NCBI GenBank assembly: GCA_035272265.1
Contig: DATEQV010000247.1
Location: 1 to 6,640 of the forward strand
Length of the DNA: 6,640 nt
Direction of reading: 5' to 3'
Origin: Acidisphaera sp035272265
GTDB lineage: Bacteria > Pseudomonadota > Alphaproteobacteria > Acetobacterales > Acetobacteraceae
Below, in pieces: positions 1 to 6,640 of the stretch. The notes under the pieces were generated by a model. The model was not told the DNA's origin. It did not search any database and saw nothing but the letters and a program-made list of their open reading frames with translations. A program made the position numbers and the translations under genes. Each line of letters opens with the position of its first letter. The stretch's first letter is position 1.

Positions 1-776
1 GCGGCCTCGCCCATCTCGGCGCGGCGAGCCTCGGCCATGCCGGGCGCGGGTGCTTCCTCGATCACCTTCTGATGCCGGCGTTGGATCGAGCAGTCGCGCT
101 CGAACAGCGAGACGGTCGCGCCATGCGTGTCGGCGAACACCTGGATCTCGATGTGTCGCGGGCGCGTCAGGTAGCGCTCGATCAGCACGTGGTCGTCGCC
201 GAACGATGCGGCGGCTTCGCGCTTCGCGCCTTCGATGGCGGCGGCGAGGTCGGTCGCGCGCTCGACGATCCGCATGCCCTTGCCGCCGCCGCCCGCGCTG
301 GCCTTGATCAGCACCGGATAGCCGATGCGTTCGGCAGAGACGGCGAGCGTGGCTCGGTCCTGCGCGTGTCCGTGGTAGCCCGGCACGAGCGGCACGCCGG
401 CCCGTTCCATCAACGTCTTGGCCGCCGCCTTCGATCCCATCGCGCGGATCGCGGCGGCCGGGGGGCCGATGAACGTGATGCCCGAGGCGGCGCAGGCATC
501 GGCGAAGTCGGCGTTCTCCGACAGGAAGCCGTAGCCGGGATGGATCGCCTGCGAGCCCGAGCGGCGCGCCGCGTCGATGATCGCGTCGCTCCGCAGATAG
601 CTCTCGCGGGCCGGCGGAGGGCCGATCGGGTAGGCGTCGTCGGCCATCTCGACATGCCGCGCGCGCGCGTCGGCGTCGGAATAGACCGCGACCGTGGCGA
701 TGCCCATGCGGCGGGCGGTCGCGATCACCCGGCAGGCGATCTCGCCGCGATTGGCGATCAGGATCTTGCGGAACAT
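1..776 (-). CDS. mccA: Biotin carboxylase (alpha) subunit of methylcrotonyl-CoA carboxylase, N-terminal part
   Basis: This subunit would carboxylate its own biotin with bicarbonate and ATP and pass the carboxyl group to the neighbouring carboxyltransferase. The reading frame starts at the ATG at 776 and stays open to the left edge, giving 258 residues of a protein family usually around 620-680 long. Visible are the classic N-terminus MFRKILIANRGEIACRV, the HPGYGFLSEN motif at 79-88, the ATP-grasp start GSKAAAKTLM (114-123), the glycine-rich ATP loop KASAGGGGKGM at 158-168, HIEIQVF at 208-214, and the FERDCSIQRRHQKVIEE segment at 225-241. The biotin-carboxylase C-terminal lobe, the linker domain and the biotinyl-lysine domain should lie left of the window. 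The start is 3 nt after the carboxyltransferase stop, with only a weak Shine-Dalgarno, so translation is probably coupled. Assignment to the methylcrotonyl enzyme rather than geranyl- or propionyl-CoA carboxylase comes from the upstream genes, not from this fragment itself. Confidence 0.9.
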   Translation of the reverse strand, partial: MFRKILIANRGEIACRVIATARRMGIATVAVYSDADARARHVEMADDAYPIGPPPARESYLRSDAIIDAARRSGSQAIHPGYGFLSENADFADACAASGITFIGPPAAAIRAMGSKAAAKTLMERAGVPLVPGYHGHAQDRATLAVSAERIGYPVLIKASAGGGGKGMRIVERATDLAAAIEGAKREAAASFGDDHVLIERYLTRPRHIEIQVFADTHGATVSLFERDCSIQRRHQKVIEEAPAPGMAEARRAEMGEA

Positions 777-779
777 CGC

Positions 780-2387
<1,608 letters not shown>

Positions 2388-3566
2388 CTAGGCCGTCTCG
2401 GCGAACAGCTCGCGGCCGATCAGCATGCGGCGGATTTCGCTGGTGCCGGCGCCGATCTCGTACAGCTTGGCGTCGCGCAGCAGACGCCCGGTCGGGTAGT
2501 CGTTGATGTAGCCGTTGCCGCCCAGCGCCTGGATCGCCTCCAGCGCCATCCAGGTCGCCTTCTCCGCCGCGAACAGAATCGCGCCGGCTGCATCCTTGCG
2601 CGTCGTCTGCCCGCGATCGCACGCCTTGGCCACCGCATACACATACGCGCGGGCGGCATTCATGATGGTGTACATGTCGGCGATCTTCGCCTGCATGATC
2701 TGGAACTCGCCGATCGCCTGGCCGAACTGCTTGCGTTCGTGCACGTACGGCAGCACCGCGTCCATGCAGGCCTGCATGATGCCGATCGGACCCGCCGCCA
2801 GCACCGCGCGCTCGTAATCGAGCCCGCTCATCAGCACACCCACGCCGCGCCCGACGGCGCCGAGCACGTTCTCCTTCGGCACCTCGCAATCCTCGAACAC
2901 CAGCTCGCAGGTGTTCGACCCGCGCATCCCGAGCTTGTCGAGCTTCTGCGCGGTGGAAAAGCCGCGCATGCCCTTCTCGATGAGGAAGGCGGTGATCCCC
3001 CGCGGGCCCGCCTGCGGATCGGTCTTGGCGTACACCACCAACGTGTCCGCGTCCGGCCCGTTGGTGATCCACATCTTGCTGCCGTTGAGCACGTAGCGGT
3101 CGCCGCGCCGCTCGGCCCGCGTCCGCATGCCCACGACGTCGGACCCCGCGCCCGGCTCGCTCATCGCCAGCGCGCCGACGTGCTCGCCGCTGACCAGCCT
3201 GGGCAGGTAGCGCCGCTTCTGCTCGTCGGTGCCGTTGCGCCGGATCTGGTTGACGCACAGGTTCGAATGCGCGCCGTACGACAGGCCGACCGAGGCCGAG
3301 GCGCGGCTGATCTCCTCCATCGCCACCACGTGCTCGAGATAGCCCATCCCGGCGCCGCCGTATTCCTCCTCGACGGTGATGCCGAGCACGCCGAGCTCGC
3401 CCATCTTCGGCCACAGGTCCATGGGGAACGCGTTGCTGCGATCGATGTCGGCCGCACGCGGCGCGATTTCGTCGGCGGCAAAGCTCGCGACCTGGTTGCG
3501 CAGCATGTCCGCCGTCTCGCCCAGGTCGAAATCCATGCTGTAGCTGGAGTTGATGCCCGCCGCCAT
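2388..3566 (-). CDS. ivd: Isovaleryl-CoA dehydrogenase
   Basis: This 392-residue flavoprotein would oxidise isovaleryl-CoA to 3-methylcrotonyl-CoA and pass electrons to electron-transfer flavoprotein. The acyl-CoA dehydrogenase fold is complete: an N-terminal helical domain to about 130, the FAD/substrate strand region with AMSEPGAGSD at 134-143 and MWITNGPDAD at 165-174, and the C-terminal helical domain with RKQFGQAIGEFQ (278-289), ALGGNGYINDYP (347-358) and GAGTSEIRRMLIGR (372-385). The subfamily is shown by the catalytic base. Glu252 sits in GLDYER, where isovaleryl-CoA dehydrogenase places it, while the usual C-terminal glutamate of the medium-chain type is Ala373 (YEIGAGTSE). The chosen ATG has a purine-rich GGAG 8 nt upstream. 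An in-frame ATG 19 codons earlier (3623) lacks family support. This is the first gene of the minus-strand operon and its stop abuts the next start. Confidence 0.95.
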   Translation of the reverse strand: MAAGINSSYSMDFDLGETADMLRNQVASFAADEIAPRAADIDRSNAFPMDLWPKMGELGVLGITVEEEYGGAGMGYLEHVVAMEEISRASASVGLSYGAHSNLCVNQIRRNGTDEQKRRYLPRLVSGEHVGALAMSEPGAGSDVVGMRTRAERRGDRYVLNGSKMWITNGPDADTLVVYAKTDPQAGPRGITAFLIEKGMRGFSTAQKLDKLGMRGSNTCELVFEDCEVPKENVLGAVGRGVGVLMSGLDYERAVLAAGPIGIMQACMDAVLPYVHERKQFGQAIGEFQIMQAKIADMYTIMNAARAYVYAVAKACDRGQTTRKDAAGAILFAAEKATWMALEAIQALGGNGYINDYPTGRLLRDAKLYEIGAGTSEIRRMLIGRELFAETA

Positions 3567-3569
3567 TCG

Positions 3570-3578
3570 CCTCTCTCC
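3570..3578 (-). promoter_or_regulatory. Ribosome binding site of ivd
   Basis: On the minus strand the bases just before the ATG at 3566 read GGGGAGAGAGGCGA. The GGAG at 3578-3575 lies 8 nt from the start codon, an ideal spacing, and a second GAGG lies closer. It decides the start in favour of 3566 over the upstream in-frame ATG at 3623. Confidence 0.7.
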
Positions 3579-3603
3579 CCGCCCGTCCCGCCAATTGCCG
3601 GCG

Positions 3604-3633
3604 ATGATGCCGCCCCGGCCCATGCCAAGGCAA
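3604..3633 (-). promoter_or_regulatory. Weak candidate sigma-70-type promoter for ivd
   Basis: Reading the minus strand, TTGCCT (3633-3628) and CATCAT (3609-3604) are separated by 18 nt. Each matches four of six consensus bases, and the predicted start would lie about 30 nt before the ivd start codon. In a GC-rich background such matches arise by chance, so this is only a place to look. The -35-like box overlaps the short inverted repeat at 3629-3650, which would fit an operator if the promoter is real. Confidence 0.2.
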
Positions 3634-3650
3634 ACACCACGGCCTTTGCC
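3629..3650. repeat. Short inverted repeat GGCAAA-N10-TTTGCC in the divergent spacer
   Basis: Six-base perfect arms at 3629-3634 and 3645-3650 flank a 10-nt spacer. A smaller palindrome, TGCCAAGGCA (3623-3632), overlaps its left arm. The dyad sits between two divergent starts, where a dimeric regulator could bind. I do not recognise it as a known LiuR or LiuQ operator, and repeats this short are expected by chance fairly often. Confidence 0.35.
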
Positions 3651-3670
3651 GCCCCTCGATTGTCTTCGAC

Positions 3671-3698
3671 GCCGCAGGATGCGACTCTCCGCCGCAGG
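3671..3698. repeat. Direct repeat GCCGCAGG x2, 20-bp period
   Basis: GCCGCAGG occurs at 3671-3678 and again at 3691-3698, start to start exactly 20 bp, close to two helical turns. The second copy runs into the loop of the neighbouring inverted repeat. It may be part of a binding array in the spacer or just GC-rich coincidence. Confidence 0.35.
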
Positions 3699-3718
3699 TC
3701 GCAGCGGCGGAGACTCGC
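3681..3718. repeat. Strong imperfect inverted repeat (15-bp arms, 8-nt loop) upstream of the transporter gene
   Basis: The left arm GCGACTCTCCGCCGC (3681-3695) pairs with the right arm GCGGCGGAGACTCGC (3704-3718) at 14 of 15 positions; only C3685 and C3714 do not pair. The loop is AGGTCGCA. The repeat ends about 10 nt before the transporter's ribosome binding site. It could fold as an RNA stem in the transporter leader, act as a DNA operator for a dimeric repressor, or shield the divergent genes from antisense transcription. No U-tract follows on either strand, so a standard intrinsic terminator is unlikely. Confidence 0.7.
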
Positions 3719-3728
3719 CGGGGCCGGG

Positions 3729-3736
3729 GGAGGGAG
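3729..3736 (+). promoter_or_regulatory. Ribosome binding site of the transporter gene
   Basis: GGAGGGAG at 3729-3736 lies 7 nt before the ATG at 3744. It is the best Shine-Dalgarno in the spacer and selects that ATG over the in-frame ATG at 3765 (residue 8). Confidence 0.75.
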
Positions 3737-3743
3737 ACGCAAG

Positions 3744-5141
3744 ATGGACCTTCAGACTGGCGACATGACGACCACGCCCGGCGAGATCGGCGCCCGGCTC
3801 GACCGCCTGCCGGCGACAAGATCGATCTGGAAGCTGGTCACGCTGCTGTCGATCGGCGGCTTCTTCGAGTTCTACGACCTGTTCCTGACCGGCTACGTCG
3901 CCCCCGGCCTGGTGAAGGACGGCATCCTGACGCCGACCACGCCGGGCCTGTTCGGCACGTCCGGCGTGGCGAGCTTCGTCGCCGCGTTCTTCGCCGGCCT
4001 GTTCGTCGGAACGATCGCACTCAGCTTCGTCGCCGACCGGATGGGGCGGCGCACGATCTTCACCTACAGTCTGCTGTGGTACTCGGCGTCGACGTTCGTG
4101 ATGGCGTTCCAGCACGATGCGTTCGGCGTGAACCTGTGGCGCTTCATCGCGGGCGTCGGCGTCGGCGTCGAGCTGGTCACGATCGACACCTACCTCTCCG
4201 AGCTGGTGCCCAAGCACCTGCGGGGCCGCGCCTTCGCCTTCAACCAGTTCATTCAATTTTCCGTGGTGCCGGTGGTGGCGTTGGTCGCCTGGCTGCTGGT
4301 GCCGATCGCGCCGCTGGGCTTCTCCGGCTGGCGATGGGTGGTGCTGCTCGGGTCGGCCGGGGCGCTCGTGGTGTGGTTCATCCGCCGGCAGGTGCCCGAA
4401 AGCCCGCGCTGGCTCGCCGCGCACGGCCACATGGCGGACGCCGACCGCGTCATGCGCGAGCTGGAGACCCGCGTGCAGGCCGAATACGGGGGCGCGCTAC
4501 CCAAGCCGCTGCCGCCCGAGCCGCAGGTCCGGCGCGGCAGCATCGCCGAGATCTTCGCGCCGCCTTACCAGGCCCGCACGATCATGCTGGTGATCTTCAA
4601 CCTGTTCCAGACGGTCGGCTTCTACGGCTTCGCGAACTGGGTGCCGACCTTGCTCATCAGCAACGGCATCCAGGTGACGAAAAGCCTGGAATACACCTTC
4701 ATCATCGCCATCGCCGCACCGTTCGGCCCGTTGCTCGGCATGTTCCTAGCCGACCGCGTGGAGCGGAAGTGGATGATCGTCGCGGCGGCGGGCACGGTCG
4801 CGGTAACCGGGCTGCTGTTCGCGCAATCGACGATGGCGCCGGTGCTGATCGCGCTGGGGATCGTGCTGACGCTGGCGAACAACGTGATGTCGTTCAGCTT
4901 CCACGCCTATCAGGCGGAGTTGTATCCCACCCGCATCCGCGCGGTCGCGGTCGGCTTCGTCTATTCGTGGTCGCGGCTGTCGGTGGTGTTCAGCGCCTTC
5001 GTCATCGCGTGGTTCCTCGCAGGGTTCGGCACCACCGGCGTTTTCGTCTTCATCGCCGGCAGCATGCTGGTGGTGATGCTGTCGATCGGTGCGATGGGCC
5101 CGCTGGTCCGCGACCTGCCGCTGGAGGCGATCTCGCACTGA
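3744..5141 (+). CDS. Major facilitator superfamily transporter, sugar-porter/metabolite:H+ symporter type, substrate unknown
   Basis: This 465-residue inner-membrane protein shows about twelve hydrophobic helices in two bundles (roughly 32-54, 74-95, 104-122, 131-150, 164-187, 195-213; then 279-305, 316-337, 343-361, 365-385, 400-423, 428-450), joined by a charged cytoplasmic loop at about 214-277. MFS signatures are present: DRMGRR at 98-103 after helix 2, RFIAGVGVGVEL (133-144) in helix 4, E153-P156-RGR160-162 after helix 4, PESPRWL (218-224) after helix 6, a second-half DRVERK (337-342), and AELYPTRIRAVAVG (391-404) before helix 11. The FEFYD motif in helix 1 (41-45) places an acid where proton-coupled members have one. 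It is most likely a proton-driven importer of a small organic solute; the substrate cannot be read from sequence. It is transcribed divergently from ivd and converges with the acyl-CoA synthetase gene, so a branched-chain or other organic acid is a reasonable guess only. Confidence 0.9.
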   Translation: MDLQTGDMTTTPGEIGARLDRLPATRSIWKLVTLLSIGGFFEFYDLFLTGYVAPGLVKDGILTPTTPGLFGTSGVASFVAAFFAGLFVGTIALSFVADRMGRRTIFTYSLLWYSASTFVMAFQHDAFGVNLWRFIAGVGVGVELVTIDTYLSELVPKHLRGRAFAFNQFIQFSVVPVVALVAWLLVPIAPLGFSGWRWVVLLGSAGALVVWFIRRQVPESPRWLAAHGHMADADRVMRELETRVQAEYGGALPKPLPPEPQVRRGSIAEIFAPPYQARTIMLVIFNLFQTVGFYGFANWVPTLLISNGIQVTKSLEYTFIIAIAAPFGPLLGMFLADRVERKWMIVAAAGTVAVTGLLFAQSTMAPVLIALGIVLTLANNVMSFSFHAYQAELYPTRIRAVAVGFVYSWSRLSVVFSAFVIAWFLAGFGTTGVFVFIAGSMLVVMLSIGAMGPLVRDLPLEAISH

Positions 5142-5149
5142 CCGGCAAA

Positions 5150-6640
5150 TCACCCCACTGGCGCGCGCGGCCGGATCAGCGCATCCACGGCCACGATCTT
5201 CTCGCCGCTCGCTATCAGCGGATTGATGTCCATCTCGGCGACAAGCTCGGCCTGGTCGGCCGCAAACATCGATACGCGGCTGACGATCTCCGCCAGCCGA
5301 TCCACATCGACCGAAGGCAGGTCGCGAAACCCATCCAGCAGCCGCGCGCCCCGCAGGCGCCGCAGCATCGCCCGCGCCTCCGCCGGCCCGACCGGCGCGG
5401 GCGCGAGAGCGGTGTCGCGCAGCACCTCCACCAGCACGCCGCCGAGTCCGACCAGCACTACCGGCCCGAACAGCGGGTCCGTCCGCGCGCCGACCACGAT
5501 CTCCACGCCGCGCGGCACCATCGGCTGAACCAGGATGCCGGTCAGTTGATCGCCGCCCGCCGCCTCGATCGCCGCGTAGGCTGCGCGCACGTTGGCCTCG
5601 TCGTGCAGGTTCAGCTGCACGAGCCCGGCTTCGGTCTTGTGCAGGATGGTCGGCGACTCGCCTTTCAGCACCAGCGGATAGCCGAACAAAGCTGCCGCCT
5701 CGACCGCCTGGTCGGCGCTGGTGACGCGCTCCTCGAACACCACCGGCACGCCGTAATGCGCGAGCGCCGCCTTCGCCTCGCGTTCCGTCAGCACACGTCC
5801 GCCGGCCGCCATGATGGCTGCCGCAGCCTTGTCCTTCGCCTGCGGCGCGATCTCCGGCAGCGTGTCGTGAGCGGGCGGTGTCCTGCGTTCCAGCCAGGAC
5901 GCGAGGGCGGCGAAGCAACTCGACATCGAGCGGAACACCGCGACGTGGTCGGCTTGCTCCGCTTCGGCAAACCCCGGCCCGGCGAGGTGCTCGTTCGCCC
6001 ACACCATGCAGATCGGCTTGCCCTTCTCGGCGGCGATCGCGTCGTAGATCGGGATGCGCGCGGCCGTCGGGGCATACGAATACGGCTGCGGGACCACCAG
6101 CGCCGCATAGGGCGCGGCGCCGAGTAGCGCGCCGGCGCAGACGTTGACGCTCTCCCTGTCATTCAGCACCTGCGCGGTAACGTCGCAGGGATTGCGCGCG
6201 GCGCCGAACTCCGGGATTCGCGCGGCGATGGTCGTCACCACCTCCGCGGGCGGCTGCGGCAGGGGCACGCCGACCTGCTCGGCGGCATCCGCCGCCATGA
6301 TCGCAGCACCTCCGGATGTCGACAGGATCGCCACGCCGTCCGCCACGGGTGCGCGCGCGCCGACCTTGGCGAAGAACGCGGCGGTTTCGATCAGCTGCTC
6401 GAACCCGTCGACCAGCAGCGCGCCGGCCCGCCGGAACGCCGCCTGGTAGGCCGCGTGCGATCCGGCGAGCGAGCCGGTGTGCGACAAAGCGGCCGCTGCG
6501 CCCTCGTCGCCGGTGGCGATCTTGAACACGACGAGCGGTTTGCCGCGTTCGCGCGCGTGCTCGGCCGCGCGCAGCATCCGGCGCGGCTTCGCCATACCCT
6601 CGAACACGCAGGCGATGGCGGTGCAGTCGTCGCTGTCGGC
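5150..6640 (-). CDS. ADP-forming acyl-CoA synthetase (acetate--CoA ligase family), N-terminus missing
   Basis: The frame is open to the right edge, giving 496 visible residues; the family is usually about 700. Members make acyl-CoA from a free acid, CoA and ATP through a phosphohistidine, releasing ADP. Visible in order are the succinyl-CoA-ligase-like part, with the phosphohistidine motif SHTGSLAGS (His54 of the visible fragment), STSGGAAIM, and NPCDVT; then, after a linker at about 250-275, an ATP-grasp domain with LTEREAKAALAHYGVPV, GYPLVLKGESPTILHKTEAGLV (HKTEAG at 334-339) and the closing EMDINPL. The N-terminal CoA-binding Rossmann domain should lie right of the window, so a GTG at 6607 is internal, not the start. 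The stop is 8 nt from the convergent transporter stop. Possible substrates include short, branched or aromatic acids; sphingomonad feruloyl-CoA synthetase belongs to this superfamily. A Pat-type protein acetyltransferase is less likely because an extra GNAT domain is not seen at the C-terminus. Confidence 0.88.
   Translation of the reverse strand, partial: ADSDDCTAIACVFEGMAKPRRMLRAAEHARERGKPLVVFKIATGDEGAAAALSHTGSLAGSHAAYQAAFRRAGALLVDGFEQLIETAAFFAKVGARAPVADGVAILSTSGGAAIMAADAAEQVGVPLPQPPAEVVTTIAARIPEFGAARNPCDVTAQVLNDRESVNVCAGALLGAAPYAALVVPQPYSYAPTAARIPIYDAIAAEKGKPICMVWANEHLAGPGFAEAEQADHVAVFRSMSSCFAALASWLERRTPPAHDTLPEIAPQAKDKAAAAIMAAGGRVLTEREAKAALAHYGVPVVFEERVTSADQAVEAAALFGYPLVLKGESPTILHKTEAGLVQLNLHDEANVRAAYAAIEAAGGDQLTGILVQPMVPRGVEIVVGARTDPLFGPVVLVGLGGVLVEVLRDTALAPAPVGPAEARAMLRRLRGARLLDGFRDLPSVDVDRLAEIVSRVSMFAADQAELVAEMDINPLIASGEKIVAVDALIRPRAPVG

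Noticed and set aside
4151..4168. Tandem GGCGTC hexamer, about three copies, in the transporter gene.
   Set aside because: It encodes the expected Gly-Val-rich stretch of MFS helix 4 and is explained by protein constraint and codon bias.
3567..4430. Upstream extension of the ivd frame, which is open to 4430 on the minus strand.
   Set aside because: The added residues are antisense to the transporter and low in complexity, and the dehydrogenase family begins near the ATG at 3566, which has a good GGAG.
5169..5192. Imperfect hairpin GGCC-GGAT / ATCC-AC-GGCC near the convergent gene ends, considered as a terminator.
   Set aside because: It has a 2-nt bulge, lies inside the synthetase coding sequence, and no T-tract follows on either strand.
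4076..6127. A long plus-strand open frame across the end of the transporter and antisense to the acyl-CoA synthetase.
   Set aside because: It is out of frame with the transporter and in codon register antisense to the synthetase. It is Arg/Gly/Ala-rich and is explained by the same codon avoidance.

Overview
This is a GC-rich chromosomal window (roughly two thirds G+C by eye) that is almost fully coding. It looks like an alphaproteobacterium, and the protein wording and gene order resemble sphingomonads most. That taxonomic guess rests on memory of related sequences, not a search.

Layout: the left half is a minus-strand operon read from right to left. It encodes isovaleryl-CoA dehydrogenase (3566 to 2388), the carboxyltransferase subunit of methylcrotonyl-CoA carboxylase (2387 to 780) and the biotin-carboxylase subunit of the same enzyme (776 to beyond the left edge; only the N-terminal 258 residues are visible). 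These are consecutive steps of leucine degradation: isovaleryl-CoA to 3-methylcrotonyl-CoA to 3-methylglutaconyl-CoA. The three genes are packed with 0 and 3 nt between them and share one reading frame. A 177-nt spacer (3567-3743) separates the operon from a divergent plus-strand gene for a 12-helix major facilitator transporter (3744-5141). The spacer holds a strong imperfect inverted repeat, short direct repeats and weak promoter-like elements. Only 8 nt after the transporter, a convergent minus-strand gene ends. It encodes an ADP-forming (NDP-forming) acyl-CoA synthetase and runs off the right edge without its N-terminal CoA-binding domain in view (5150-6640).

How the parts may work together: the dehydrogenase and the carboxylase are a confident leucine/isovalerate module. 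The transporter and the acyl-CoA synthetase could supply it with an imported acid activated to a CoA thioester, but that is inference from adjacency; neither substrate can be read from sequence. No regulator, RNA gene, mobile element, CRISPR array or phage feature is visible. I found no convincing undescribed system. The points most worth checking are the spacer hairpin, the single-frame gene packing and the substrate of the transporter/synthetase pair.
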